Notes: generated by a model from the sequence alone, not told the origin. A stretch of DNA of 64,000 nucleotides from Saccharothrix syringae (GCF_009498035.1 NZ_CP034550.1:7688001-7752000), one strand, 5' to 3'; shown: positions 42,438-53,099, counted from the stretch's first letter. A program made the numbers and translations.

Positions 42438-43259
42438 GTGAAGCGGTTGGCGTGGCTCGTCGTCCTCGCGCTCGTCGTCGGTCTGGTGGCGCCCACCCCG
42501 GCGGCGGCGCACACCTCGGCGCACCTGCGGTGCGCGGCCGAGCTGGACTGCACCGCGGCCGAGATCGACCGGATGACCACGGACGAGCGGCTGGAGTTCC
42601 TGCGCGCGCTGCAACGCGGGCCCGCCGCCGCGCTGGGCGCGTCCGACCGGTGGCGCAACATCGAGGGCGTCATCGCGTTCTTCCGCGACCGCGACCTGGG
42701 CGCGCCCGGCACCTGGGTCTCGCACGTGGACGCGGCCATCCTGGAGGGGATCGAGCGCGGGGTGGCCATCGCGCTCGGCCGGTCCGCGGACGGGTTCGGC
42801 AACCCGGGTTCGGCGCGCTGGGCGAGCTACCTGACCAGGTTGCACCGGGGCGAGCTGACCGCGCGCCACGCGCACGACCGGGCGTGGGCCGAGGCCGAGC
42901 AGTCCTCCACCGACCACGGCGTCCGGCTCGCCGAGCAGGTCCACGGCCTGCGGCCCACCGGGGTGGAGCGCCGGTTCTTCCTGTTCTCCGAGTTCTACCG
43001 CTGGACGCTGCGCAACCGGCCGGTCGTGCTGGACCTGCTGCTGGTCTACGGCCTGCTGGTGCACCCGGACCTGGCGCCGCGCCGGGTGCCGTTCCTGGAC
43101 TGGTTCACCGACGTGCGCGAGTCCGCACCCGGCTACAAGGGCTCGCAGATCGCCTTCGCGTACGCCGGGTTCGACCCGGTGGGCGGGGTGATCGGCACGA
43201 TCGAGCTGGTCCTGGTCTACCTGCCGGAGCTGTTCGAGGAGTTCCTGGCCCGCCGGTGA
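42438..43259 (+). CDS. Secreted protein of unknown function
   Basis: Protein of 273 residues with a Sec signal peptide (VKRLAWLVVLALVVGLVAP, cut near AAAHT). An N-terminal CAAELDC pair may form a disulfide. The rest is helical with many Arg, Glu and aromatic residues (WRNIEGVIAFFRDRDLG, RRFFLFSEFYRWTLRNR) and a hydrophobic C-terminal stretch (GGVIGTIELVLVYLPELFEEF). I do not recognise a family. It is transcribed alone behind a symmetric regulatory site. Confidence 0.7.
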   Translation: MKRLAWLVVLALVVGLVAPTPAAAHTSAHLRCAAELDCTAAEIDRMTTDERLEFLRALQRGPAAALGASDRWRNIEGVIAFFRDRDLGAPGTWVSHVDAAILEGIERGVAIALGRSADGFGNPGSARWASYLTRLHRGELTARHAHDRAWAEAEQSSTDHGVRLAEQVHGLRPTGVERRFFLFSEFYRWTLRNRPVVLDLLLVYGLLVHPDLAPRRVPFLDWFTDVRESAPGYKGSQIAFAYAGFDPVGGVIGTIELVLVYLPELFEEFLARR

Positions 43260-43311
43260 CCGCGCCCGGTCGCGGGCGGGCACGACCGGGTCGCCTGCCA
43301 CCGCGGCCGGG

Positions 43312-44247
43312 TCACGGCCGGCGCTCGCCGAGGCGGACGACCACCACGCCGAGCAGGGTGAGCACGCCGCCGAGCAGCTGCACCGGCCGCGGCGCCTCGC
43401 CGAGCAGCAGCCAGGCGAACACCAGCGCGGCCAGCACCTCGGTGAGCGCCACGAACGACGCCAGGCGGGCGCCCAGCCTGCGGATCGCGGCGATGCCGGT
43501 GGCGTAGCCGAGGGCGGCGGTCACCACGCCGAGCAGCACGACCGGCACCCACCAGGGCGCGGTGAACCCGTCGAACGCCGCGGGGGCGGTGCTCGCGGTG
43601 AACGGGACCAGGCCGACCGCACCGGCCAGCAGCAGGACCAGGCCGCCGAGCAGCAGGCCGCCGGAGGCCAGCGCGGTGCCGGGCAGGCCGTCCTCCTCGC
43701 GCGCCGAGAGCACGAAGTACGCGGCCGCGCCGACCATGGCGCCCAGGGCCCACAGGATGCCCGCGACGTTGGCCCGCGCGCCGGAGAGCAGGTCCAGCAC
43801 CAGCAGCAGGCCGACGACGGCCAGCAGCGCGCCGAGGACGGTGAGCCGGCCGGGGCGCTGGTGGTGCCGCAGCCAGAGCCACCCCACCACGGCCACCGGG
43901 GCGGTGTACTCGACGAGCAGCGCCACGCCGACCTCCATGCGCGCCACCGCGTTGAAGAAGGCGAGCTGGCACCCGGCGACCGCGACCAGGCCGTACCCGA
44001 CGACGACGCCCGCGTTGCGGCGCAGCAGGTGGGTGCGGCCGCGCAGCTGGAGGACCGCGAAGGGCGCCAGGACCAGCCCGGCCAGCAGCACCCGGGCCGC
44101 CACCGCCGCGGCGGCCGACCAGCCGGTCTCCATCAGGCCGCGGCCCAGCGGCCCGGACAGGCCGAACGCCGAGGCGGAGAGGACCGCCAGCCCCAGCCCG
44201 GTGCCCCACTGCGTGTTCGTGCGTGTGTCATGCGTCATCGCCGCCAT
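43312..44247 (-). CDS. EamA/DMT-family transporter
   Basis: Membrane protein of 311 residues with about ten hydrophobic segments arranged as two EamA repeats of five helices; the repeat-typical segments include ALLVEYTAPVAVVGWLWLR in the first half and FVALTEVLAALVFAWLLLGE in the second. Members export amino acids and other metabolites. It starts at ATG 44247 (ATG 44238 is also possible) and is transcribed away from a CGNR regulator only 39 bp distant, which probably controls it. Confidence 0.88.
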   Translation of the reverse strand: MAAMTHDTRTNTQWGTGLGLAVLSASAFGLSGPLGRGLMETGWSAAAAVAARVLLAGLVLAPFAVLQLRGRTHLLRRNAGVVVGYGLVAVAGCQLAFFNAVARMEVGVALLVEYTAPVAVVGWLWLRHHQRPGRLTVLGALLAVVGLLLVLDLLSGARANVAGILWALGAMVGAAAYFVLSAREEDGLPGTALASGGLLLGGLVLLLAGAVGLVPFTASTAPAAFDGFTAPWWVPVVLLGVVTAALGYATGIAAIRRLGARLASFVALTEVLAALVFAWLLLGEAPRPVQLLGGVLTLLGVVVVRLGERRP

Positions 44248-44274
44248 GGCTCATGACGCTATGGACCGACCCGG

Positions 44275-44280
44275 TAACCT
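44275..44280 (+). promoter_or_regulatory. -10 box of a leaderless CGNR-regulator promoter
   Basis: TAACCT lies 6 nt before the GTG start of the CGNR gene; a weak ATGACG -35 is 16 bp upstream. The 39-bp gap to the divergent transporter start leaves little space, so the two promoters overlap. Confidence 0.5.
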
Positions 44281-44286
44281 GTCAAC

Positions 44287-44817
44287 GTGCTTTTCACCCA
44301 TGACACGACCGCCTCCCTGCTGGCCGCGGTCGAGCTGGTGAACACGGCGGTGGAACCGGACACGATGACCGACCCGGCGCAGCTCGACGCGTTCTACGCC
44401 AGGCACCGCTACACCGGCTCGCGCACGCACGACACCGGCGAGCTGGACGCGGTCCGCGCCCTGCGGGCCCCGCTGCGCCGCCTGCTGACCAGCGACCGCG
44501 ACACGGCGGTCGAGCTGGTCAACGAGACCCTGGCGGCCTACCGGGCGGTGCCCAGGCTCGTCCGGCACGACGGGCTCGACTACCACATCCACGTGGTGCA
44601 CCCCGACACGCCGTTCGCCGACCGGATCGCCGCCGAGACGGCCATGGCGATGATCGACGTCATCCGGGCCGACGAGATGAGCAGGCTGTCGGTGTGCGCC
44701 GACGAGACCTGCGACGGCATCGTGCTGGACCTGTCGCGCAACCGCTCGCGCCGCTACTGCAGCACCACCTGCGGCAACCGGCTCGCGGTGGCCGCTTATC
44801 GGGCCCGGAAGCGGTAG
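44287..44817 (+). CDS. CGNR zinc-finger regulator (ABATE domain)
   Basis: Protein of 176 residues. The N-terminal two thirds form the stress-response ABATE-type domain (LLAAVELVNTAVE, LDAFYARHRYTGSR). The C-terminal zinc finger has the family signature: Cys residues in LSVCADETCDG and RYCSTTCGNRLAVAAYRARK. Such proteins bind DNA and often adjoin transporters. Here it is divergent from the EamA gene, so transporter control is the likely role. The GTG start fits a leaderless mRNA. Confidence 0.9.
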   Translation: MLFTHDTTASLLAAVELVNTAVEPDTMTDPAQLDAFYARHRYTGSRTHDTGELDAVRALRAPLRRLLTSDRDTAVELVNETLAAYRAVPRLVRHDGLDYHIHVVHPDTPFADRIAAETAMAMIDVIRADEMSRLSVCADETCDGIVLDLSRNRSRRYCSTTCGNRLAVAAYRARKR

Positions 44818-44842
44818 CTCGACAGCGGTGGACGAGGGCGGC

Positions 44843-44917
44843 GGGGTCGAAGAGGGCGGGGTCGAAGAGGGCGGGGTCGAAGAGGGCGAGGTCGAAGAGG
44901 GCGAGGTCGAAGAAGGC
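44843..44917. repeat. 15-bp tandem repeat, five copies
   Basis: Units GRGGTCGAAGARGGC begin at 44843, 44858, 44873, 44888 and 44903. They lie between the convergent CGNR and GH3 genes. One frame would read repeating GVEEG, but it has no good start or ribosome site, so it is treated as non-coding. Confidence 0.85.
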
Positions 44918-45000
44918 GGTACCGAGGGCCGAAGCGCCGAGAGGAGCCGAAGCGCCGAGAGCGGCGGGGCCGATCGACCCGGCCGCCCGGCCGCCCCCGC

Positions 45001-47232
45001 TCAACTCCGGTTGGCCGCCTCCGCCGTCTCCGCCAACCACCGCTCGTCCAGCGGCGACCCCGGGAACCGGGCCAACCGCCGCATCGGGATGGCCCGCACC
45101 ATCCGCCCCGCCTCCGGGTCGTCGAGCATGCCCTCCATCCCGGTCCCGGCAACCACTCCCCGCAGCCGCGAGGCCGCCCACGGGTGGGCCAGCCACTGCT
45201 CGGCCGTCGAGTCGGCCGACAGGGGCGGGACGATCCGCTCACCGGCCAACCGCACCCCGGCGCGGCACCGGATGTCCCGCGACGACGCGCCCACCAGCAC
45301 GGTGAACCCACCGGGCTCGACCACCCAGCGCCCCACCCCGGTGTGCCAGAACGCGAAGGCCCGCGAATCGAGCGGCAGGACCACCCTGGTCGACTCCCCC
45401 GGCGCCAGGTCGACCTTGGCGAACGCCCTCAGCTCCCGCTCCGGCCGGAACACGCTCGCCTCGTCGTCCGACACGTAGACCTGCACGACCTCCTTGCCGC
45501 GCCGGTCGCCCGCGTTGGTCACCACCACCGACACCCGCGCGCCGCTCCCGTCGACCTCCACCTCCAGGTCCCGGTAGTCGAACCGGGTGTAGGACAGCCC
45601 GTGCCCGAACGGGTACGCGACCGGCAGCCCGTGGGCGTCGTACCAGCGGTAGCCGATGAGCAGGCCCTCGCCGTAGCGGACCACGTCGTGCTCGCCCGGG
45701 AAGTTGCCGATCGTCGGGTTGTGCTCCAGGGCGACCGGGATCGTCTCGGCGAGCTTCCCGGACGGGGTGACCACCCCCAGCAGCAGGTCCGCGACGGCGG
45801 CGCCGCCGGCCTGACCGGGCAACCACGCCTCCAGCAGGGCGTCGGCGTGCCGCTGCCACGGCTCGACCTCGACCACCGAGCCGTTGGACAGCACCACGAC
45901 CACCCGCTCCGCGACGGCCGCCACCGCCTCCAGCACGGCGACCTGCTCCCCGGGCAGGCGCAGGTGGGTGCGGTCGTAGCCCTCGGACTCCCCCGAGTCC
46001 GGCAGCCCCAGGAACACCGCGGCCACGACGCCCCGCGCGGCCTCCACCGCCTCGGCCAGCAGCGCTCCGGCGTCGCCGGAACCGTCGAGGGTGAAGCCGG
46101 GCGCGAACCGGATCTCGCGCCGCGCGGTCCGGCGCAGCGCGGTCAGGGCGTCCTCCACCCGGGTCGCGGTCACCCGGGACGAACCGCCGCCCTGGAAGCG
46201 CGGCGTGCGGGCGAACTCGCCGACGACCGCGAGCGGGCCGCCGTCGGGGTCGAGCGGCAGCGCGCCGTCGTTCTTCAGCAGCACCGCGGACTCGGCCGCG
46301 GCCTCCCGGGCCAGGGCGTGGTGCGCGTCCTCGTCGTAGGTGGCGCCCGCCGCCGGTCGAGCCTTGGCGACGAGCTCCAGCACGCGTGCCGCGGCGCGGT
46401 CCACCTCGGCCTCGTCGAGCGCGCCGGCGTCGAGCGCGGCCAGCAGGGCGTCCCGGCCGGTCCCGCCCGACGAGGGCATCTCCAGGTCCAGCCCGGCGGC
46501 CAGCGCCCTGACCCGGTCGTAAACCGCGCCCCAGTCGGAGACCACGCACCCGTCGAAGCCCCACTCGTCGCGCAGCACCCCGGTGAGCAGCCACCGGTGC
46601 TGGGAGGCGAACTCCCCGTTGACCCGGTTGTAGGAGCACATGACCGTCCACGGCCGCGCGCGGGTCACCACGCGCTCGAAGGCGGGCAGGTAGACCTCGC
46701 GCAACGTCCGCTCGTCCACCTCGGCGGACACCGACATGCGCGCGGTCTCCTGGTTGTTGGCGGCGAAGTGCTTGACCGACGTGCCGACGCCCTGGCCCTG
46801 CACGCCCTCCACCACGGCCACGCCCAGCTCACCGGCCAGCAGCGGGTCCTCGGAGAAGTACTCGAAGTTCCGCCCGCACAGCGGCGAGCGCTTCATGTTC
46901 ACGCCCGGCCCGAGCACGACCGACACGCCGAGCGCCCGCGCCTCCCGCCCCAGCGCGGCGCCGATCCGCCGCAGCAGGTCGACGTCCCACGAGCAGGCGG
47001 TGGCCGCGGCGACCGGGTAGGCGGTCGACGGGGTCGCGCCGAGCAGGCCGAGGTGGTCGGCGTCCTCGGGTTGGCTGCGCAGGCCGTGCGGCCCGTCGGA
47101 GAGCACGACCCGCCCGACGCCCAGGCGCTCCACGGCCCGGGTGCGCCAGAAGTCGGAGCCGTCGAGCAGGCCGACCTTCTCCTCGCGCGTCAACTGCTCC
47201 AGCACGGCCGGCACGTCGAGGTGGGGGGTCAT
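45001..47232 (-). CDS. GH3 beta-glucosidase / beta-xylosidase
   Basis: Glycoside hydrolase family 3 protein of 743 residues without a signal peptide, so probably intracellular. The nucleophile is Asp233 in GCVVSDWGAVYD. VGTSVKHFAANNQE and GPGVNMKRSPLCGRNFEYFSEDP are the conserved TIM-barrel segments. A second alpha/beta domain and a C-terminal fibronectin-III-like domain (LRAFAKVDLAPGESTRVVL) follow. It would split imported cello- or xylo-oligosaccharides from their ends. The exact sugar cannot be fixed from sequence. It is the last enzyme gene of the sugar locus on this strand. Confidence 0.9.
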   Translation of the reverse strand: MTPHLDVPAVLEQLTREEKVGLLDGSDFWRTRAVERLGVGRVVLSDGPHGLRSQPEDADHLGLLGATPSTAYPVAAATACSWDVDLLRRIGAALGREARALGVSVVLGPGVNMKRSPLCGRNFEYFSEDPLLAGELGVAVVEGVQGQGVGTSVKHFAANNQETARMSVSAEVDERTLREVYLPAFERVVTRARPWTVMCSYNRVNGEFASQHRWLLTGVLRDEWGFDGCVVSDWGAVYDRVRALAAGLDLEMPSSGGTGRDALLAALDAGALDEAEVDRAAARVLELVAKARPAAGATYDEDAHHALAREAAAESAVLLKNDGALPLDPDGGPLAVVGEFARTPRFQGGGSSRVTATRVEDALTALRRTARREIRFAPGFTLDGSGDAGALLAEAVEAARGVVAAVFLGLPDSGESEGYDRTHLRLPGEQVAVLEAVAAVAERVVVVLSNGSVVEVEPWQRHADALLEAWLPGQAGGAAVADLLLGVVTPSGKLAETIPVALEHNPTIGNFPGEHDVVRYGEGLLIGYRWYDAHGLPVAYPFGHGLSYTRFDYRDLEVEVDGSGARVSVVVTNAGDRRGKEVVQVYVSDDEASVFRPERELRAFAKVDLAPGESTRVVLPLDSRAFAFWHTGVGRWVVEPGGFTVLVGASSRDIRCRAGVRLAGERIVPPLSADSTAEQWLAHPWAASRLRGVVAGTGMEGMLDDPEAGRMVRAIPMRRLARFPGSPLDERWLAETAEAANRS

Positions 47233-47265
47233 GCCCCAGCAGTACCACGTGCCCGCGGGCCCCGC

Positions 47266-47778
47266 TCAGCGGTTCGCCGGCCCCGCGAACGCCAGCCTGC
47301 CCAGCAGGTCGCGCCCCTTCTCGGCGGTCCGGGGCTCGCACAGCACGTCGTAGCGGGTGGCCACGAGCTGCGTGGTCGAGGCGAAGTCGCGCCTGCCGCG
47401 CAGCGACGCGTACCCGACCGCCGCCGTGACCAGGCCGAAGAGCACACCCGTGACCAGGCCCGTCAGCAGCGGCGACAGCAGCGGCCCGGTGCTGAACACG
47501 CCGAGCAGCAGGCCGACGAACAGGCCGAACCAGGCGCCCGAGGTGGCGCCGCCGGCCAGCACCCGGCCCCAGGTCAGCCGGGCCGTGACGCGCTCGACGA
47601 CCATGGGCTGCACGCCGACGATCGTGACGTCCTGGACGGGGAACTCGCTGTCGGCCAGGTGGTCCACCGCGCGCTGCGCCTCGGCGTAGGTGGCGTACGA
47701 GCCGATCGGCCACCCGGTGGGCGGCACCGGCACCCCGATCGGGCCCCGCTGCCCCAGTGAGGCGGTTGAGTTGATCAC
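47266..47778 (-). CDS. General-stress protein 17M-like (YflT-type) membrane protein
   Basis: Protein of 170 residues. The N-terminal domain (GSYATYAEAQRAVDHLADSE, QDVTIVGV) resembles the heat-induced YflT/general stress 17M domain. A glycine-rich pair of hydrophobic segments follows (ATSGAWFGLFVGLLLGVF and LLTGLVTGVLFGLVTAAVGYA), as in many actinobacterial members. GTG start. It is a housekeeping stress-type gene lying between the GH3 gene and the xylanase. Function is unknown. Confidence 0.8.
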   Translation of the reverse strand: MINSTASLGQRGPIGVPVPPTGWPIGSYATYAEAQRAVDHLADSEFPVQDVTIVGVQPMVVERVTARLTWGRVLAGGATSGAWFGLFVGLLLGVFSTGPLLSPLLTGLVTGVLFGLVTAAVGYASLRGRRDFASTTQLVATRYDVLCEPRTAEKGRDLLGRLAFAGPANR

Positions 47779-47873
47779 CGCTGTCACCTCCGTTGAAGAC
47801 TCGTGGCGAGATGCCCTCACCTCGTTGGACGAACCGGCACGACCGGGTGTTCCCGCCGGCGGGGCGACCCGGC

Positions 47874-48047
47874 TCACGCCCGGGTCGGGTCCATCCCGCC
47901 CTCGCCCGCGGGCGTCGACTCGTCCGGCCGCGTGTCGGCCGTGCCGGACTGCTCGTCGGCGGCGCTCGGCCGGGCGTGCTCGTCGGCGAAGTCGGGTTCG
48001 GCCTCCTCGTCGGCCGCGGTCACGGGGTCGGGCTCCGGTGTGCTCAC
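47874..48047 (-). CDS. Small acidic protein of unknown function
   Basis: A 57-codon gene from GTG to TGA, reading VSTPEPDPVTAADEEAEPDF, then more Asp/Glu/Ala-rich sequence ending GEGGMDPTRA. The GC-rich third positions of each codon support coding. It is strongly acidic and probably disordered. A GGGGTGGGT precedes the start. It is 95 bp upstream of the YflT-like gene and may be co-transcribed with it. Confidence 0.55.
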   Translation of the reverse strand: MSTPEPDPVTAADEEAEPDFADEHARPSAADEQSGTADTRPDESTPAGEGGMDPTRA

Positions 48048-48089
48048 CCACCCCGGTTACCCCCGGGTTCGGCGGTGAACCCACGCGAA

Positions 48090-48122
48090 ACGGGAGGGCC
48101 CGGGGAACCCGGACCCTCCCGT
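48090..48122 (-). terminator. Terminator of the xylanase gene
   Basis: A 14-bp stem with one mismatch (ACGGGAGGGYCCGG and its complement) and a 5-nt loop begins 16 bp after the xylanase stop. Confidence 0.75.
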
Positions 48123-48137
48123 CGGACGTGCGGTGGC

Positions 48138-49580
<1,443 letters not shown>

Positions 49581-49698
49581 TCACCGGATCAAGCCCCGGA
49601 GGAGCTTCCGGGCAAAGCCAAAAGTATCGAAAAGATGCGAAACTACACTCACGGTGCACCCTGTGGCGCCAATCACCAATTCAAGCGCTCCGCTGGGC

Positions 49699-51246
49699 TC
49701 AAGAATTCCCCGGAATGTTTAGCGGGGTGTGCTCGAACCAGTCGAACCACGCGGTGCCGGCGGTGGCGTACAGGCCGATCACCCGACCGGTGAAGCCGGT
49801 GGCGACCTCCGTGGACAGGTACCTGCCGTCCAGCTCGGCCAGCGGCTCGTCGCCGACGTGGAAGACGAGGTAGTCGGGCGCGGCGACGTGCAGCCCCGTC
49901 GGCTCGTCCTCGGCCTGCGGGAGCTGCCGGGTCCAGTGGGTGGTGATCGCGAGGGTCACCGGGCCCGGCGGCACCGGGCGCGTGGCCGTGGTCTGGCGCA
50001 GCGGCCCGATGCGGGCGATGACGCTGACCTGCCCGTCCGCGACCTCCAGGTCGTAGTGGTGGGCCTCGTCGAGGCGCACCGACAGGCCGGCGCGGCCGGA
50101 GCCGGGGTCCAGCAGGACGGCGGTGCGGCTCTCCGGGTACCGCTGGCGCCGGCCGACGAGGGTGGCGCCCGGCCGGTCCAGGGTGGACCCGGTGGCGTGC
50201 AGGGCCAGCCACCCCGGGCGCTCGGTCAGCGACCACGAGCCGTCCGGGCGCGACCGCGGCGAGATCCAGGCGGGTGCGAGGTCGGGTGCGTCGAAGTCGT
50301 CGCGCGCCGGGTCCGCCTCGACCGGGTGCCAGCCGCTCGGCGCCCGTTCCCGCAGGTTGACGGGGTCGACGTGCGGCCAGCCGTCCTCCCAGCGCACGGG
50401 GGTCAGGAAGGTCTCGCGGCCCAGCACGTGGAAGTTGGGGCTGTAGCCGCGCGGGCGGGTGGCGAGCAGGACCATCCACCACTGGCCGTCCGGGGTGGTG
50501 ACCAGGTCGGCGTGGCCGGTGCTCTGGATCGGGCGGTTGGTGCCGCGGTGGGTCAGGATCGGGTTGTGCGGCGCGCCCTCCCACGGGCCGCGCGGCGAGC
50601 GGGCCCGCGCGATGGCCACGGTGTGGCCGCGCTCGGTGCCGCCCTCGGCGATCAGCAGGTACCACCAGTCCCCGACGCGGTACAGGTGCGGCGCCTCCGG
50701 CCACTGCAACCCGGTACCGGCCCAGGCGGGGAACGGCCCCTCCAGCACCTTCCCGGCCGCCGGGTCGACGCGGGCGACCTGCACGCCGTGGAAGCTGGGC
50801 CCGCTGGCGCCCGCGAACGCGGACCAGCAGTTGCCGTCCTCGTCCCACACCAGGTCGGGGTCGATGCCGGGCAGGTCCAGCCACACCGGGTCCGACCAGG
50901 GGCCCTCGGGGCGCTCGGCGCTGACCACGAAGTTGCCGCCGCTGGACACGTTCGTGGTGATCATCCAGAACCGGCCGTCGTGGTGCCGGATCGTGGGCGC
51001 GTAGATGCCGTCGGACGCCATCGCGTCGGCGGGCAGGGGCAGCTGCGAGGGCCGGTCCAGGACGTTGCCGATCTGCCGCCAGTGCACCAGGTCCCGGCTG
51101 TGGAAGATCGGCACGCCCGGGAAGTACTCGAAGCTGGAGCACACCAGGTAGTAGTCCTCGCCGACCCGGCACGCGCTGGGGTCGGGGTGGAACCCGGGGA
51201 TGACGGGGTTGTCGAACAACGGCGTGTCGGGGGTCGATGACGTCAT
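49699..51246 (-). CDS. GH43 beta-xylosidase/arabinofuranosidase (intracellular)
   Basis: Five-bladed propeller enzyme of 515 residues without a signal peptide. Catalytic residues are visible: base Asp in IPGFHPDPSACRVGEDYY, transition-state Asp in GIDPDLVWDEDG, and acid Glu in WPEAPHLYRVG. A C-terminal beta-sandwich domain begins near residue 320. This layout is of GH43 beta-xylosidases that act on xylo-oligosaccharides. It lies 24 bp after the permease gene and is in the importer operon, so it should cut imported sugars inside the cell. Confidence 0.93.
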   Translation of the reverse strand: MTSSTPDTPLFDNPVIPGFHPDPSACRVGEDYYLVCSSFEYFPGVPIFHSRDLVHWRQIGNVLDRPSQLPLPADAMASDGIYAPTIRHHDGRFWMITTNVSSGGNFVVSAERPEGPWSDPVWLDLPGIDPDLVWDEDGNCWSAFAGASGPSFHGVQVARVDPAAGKVLEGPFPAWAGTGLQWPEAPHLYRVGDWWYLLIAEGGTERGHTVAIARARSPRGPWEGAPHNPILTHRGTNRPIQSTGHADLVTTPDGQWWMVLLATRPRGYSPNFHVLGRETFLTPVRWEDGWPHVDPVNLRERAPSGWHPVEADPARDDFDAPDLAPAWISPRSRPDGSWSLTERPGWLALHATGSTLDRPGATLVGRRQRYPESRTAVLLDPGSGRAGLSVRLDEAHHYDLEVADGQVSVIARIGPLRQTTATRPVPPGPVTLAITTHWTRQLPQAEDEPTGLHVAAPDYLVFHVGDEPLAELDGRYLSTEVATGFTGRVIGLYATAGTAWFDWFEHTPLNIPGNS

Positions 51247-51270
51247 GGTTTCCCTTGTTGTGCGAGGGCT

Positions 51271-52146
51271 TCAGCCCTTGAAGGCGCCGTCGAGGATCCC
51301 GGCGACCATGCGGCGGCCGACGAGGACGAACAGGACGACCAGCGGGATCGTGGCCAGGAACGAGCCGGACATGGCCAGGCCCAGGTCGACGTCGTAGCTG
51401 TTCTGGAGCGCCTTGATGGCGATCTGGGCGGTGTAGCGCTCCGGGGACTTGAGCACGATGAACGGCCACAGGAAGTCGTTCCACGCGGTCACGAACCCGA
51501 ACAGGCCCAGCACGAACGCGGCCGGCCGCACGATCGGGAACGCGATGCGCCAGAACACCTGCCACGTGTTCGCGCCGTCGATCGTGGCGGCCTGCACCAG
51601 CTCGTCGCTGATCGTGGCCGTGATGTGCTGCCGCATCCAGAAGATGCCGAACGCGCTGGCCAGGCCGGGCACCACCAGGGCCTGGAGGGTGTCGACCCAG
51701 CCCAGCGTCGACATGATCATGTACTGCGGGATGACCGAGAGCTGGGTGGGCACGGTCATGGTCAGCACGACGACCAGGAACAGGGCGTTGCGGCCGGGGA
51801 AGCTCAGCTTGGCGAAGGCGAACCCGGCCAGCGCGCACAGCACCGCCTGGCCCACGCCGATGGCCGTGGCCACGACCAGGCTGTTGAGCAGCGCCTGGAT
51901 GAACGGCACCGTCTCCAGCACCAGGCCCAGCAGGTGGAAGAAGTTCCCACCCGGCACCACCTCGGGCGGCATCCGGGTCGCCGTCGCCGTGTCCGTGGTG
52001 GCCACGATGAACATCCAGTACAGCGGGAACAGGCAGGCCACCGTCGCGGCGGTCAGCAGCAGGTAGGTCCACCAGCGGACCCGGCCGGGACGCCGGCCGC
52101 GCGTCGCGGGTGCCGTCATCGGTCCGTCCTTCGCGGGGGCCGTCAT
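51271..52146 (-). CDS. Sugar ABC importer, permease 2
   Basis: Membrane permease of 291 residues of the carbohydrate (MalG-like) group, with six hydrophobic helices. The ATPase-contacting EAA loop is in ELVQAATIDGANTWQVFWRI. ATG 52146 overlaps the stop of permease 1 as ATGA. The N-terminus is a nearly exact internal duplication, MTAPAKDGP then MTAPATRG, so ATG 52119 is a second possible start. With permease 1 and the binding protein it imports xylan- or arabinan-derived oligosaccharides. Confidence 0.93.
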   Translation of the reverse strand: MTAPAKDGPMTAPATRGRRPGRVRWWTYLLLTAATVACLFPLYWMFIVATTDTATATRMPPEVVPGGNFFHLLGLVLETVPFIQALLNSLVVATAIGVGQAVLCALAGFAFAKLSFPGRNALFLVVVLTMTVPTQLSVIPQYMIMSTLGWVDTLQALVVPGLASAFGIFWMRQHITATISDELVQAATIDGANTWQVFWRIAFPIVRPAAFVLGLFGFVTAWNDFLWPFIVLKSPERYTAQIAIKALQNSYDVDLGLAMSGSFLATIPLVVLFVLVGRRMVAGILDGAFKG

Positions 52147-53099
52147 CGGTCCGCCCTGATCCGCGCGGACAGCAGGTAGTTGATCGCGGCGATGACCACG
52201 ATCATCACGAACAGCGCCACGCCGATCGCCGAGCCGTAGCCGAACGCGAACTCGCCGAAGCCCTGCTCGTAGAGGAACAGCGTCAGCGTCTGGCACTGCC
52301 GCACCGCGCCGCACGTCAGCGGCGCGCCGGTGGCGATCAGCAGCGGTTCGGTGAAGATCTGCAACCCGCCGATGGTGGAGGTCACCACGGTGAAGATGAT
52401 CACCGGCCGCAGCGACGGCACGGTGATGTGGCGGAACTGCTGCCACGCGCCCGCGCCGTCGATGGCCGCCGCCTCGTAGACCGCGCGGGGCACCGCCTGG
52501 AGCGAGGCGAGGTAGAGCAGCGTGGTGTAGCCGAACCACCGCCACGTCACCATCGTGGCGATCAGCACGTGGCTGCCCCAGGTGGACTGGACGAAGTCGA
52601 CCGGTGCCACCCCGACCAGGCCCAGCAGCCAGTTCAGCAGCCCGTAGTCGCGGTCGAACAGCTGCGCGAACACGATCGCGGTGGCCGCCACCGAGGTGAT
52701 GTAGGGCACCAGCATCGACATGCGGAAGAACAGCGCGAACCGCAGCCGGGCGTGGTTGAGCACGTGCGCCAGCACCAGGGCCAGCAGCAGCTGCGGGACC
52801 GTGGACAGCGCCCAGATGCTCACCGTGTTGCCCGCGGCGTTCCAGAACCGCGGGTCGCCGAGCATGCGGGTGAAGTTGTCCGCGCCGATGAACACCTGGT
52901 CCCCGATGGGGTTCCAGTCGAACAGCGCGACGTAGAAGGTGAAGGCGAACGGGAACAGCCCGAACACCGCGAAGATGACGAAGAACGGGGCGATGTAGGC
53001 GTACGCCGACAGGCGCTCCCCCCACCCCCGGGTCACCCCGGGGGTGGGGGGTGGCGCGGCCGGGCGCTCCAGGGTGAGCGGGGCGGCCACGGTGCTCAC
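52143..53099 (-). CDS. Sugar ABC importer, permease 1
   Basis: Membrane permease of 318 residues of the MalF-like group. After a Pro-rich cytosolic start comes AYAYIAPFFVIFAVFGLFPF and five further helices, with the EAA loop AVYEAAAIDGAGAWQQFRHI. The GTG start overlaps the stop of the binding protein gene as GTGA. No ATPase gene is present; such importers in actinomycetes commonly share the multi-importer ATPase MsiK encoded elsewhere. Confidence 0.93.
   Translation of the reverse strand: MSTVAAPLTLERPAAPPPTPGVTRGWGERLSAYAYIAPFFVIFAVFGLFPFAFTFYVALFDWNPIGDQVFIGADNFTRMLGDPRFWNAAGNTVSIWALSTVPQLLLALVLAHVLNHARLRFALFFRMSMLVPYITSVAATAIVFAQLFDRDYGLLNWLLGLVGVAPVDFVQSTWGSHVLIATMVTWRWFGYTTLLYLASLQAVPRAVYEAAAIDGAGAWQQFRHITVPSLRPVIIFTVVTSTIGGLQIFTEPLLIATGAPLTCGAVRQCQTLTLFLYEQGFGEFAFGYGSAIGVALFVMIVVIAAINYLLSARIRADR

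Noticed and set aside
44843..44917. CRISPR-like array
   Set aside because: Contiguous 15-bp repeats without spacers; no cas genes in the window.
44828..45478. Plus-strand ORF with repeated GVEEG at its start
   Set aside because: It arises from the 15-bp tandem repeat and then runs antisense to the GH3 gene; no ribosome site.
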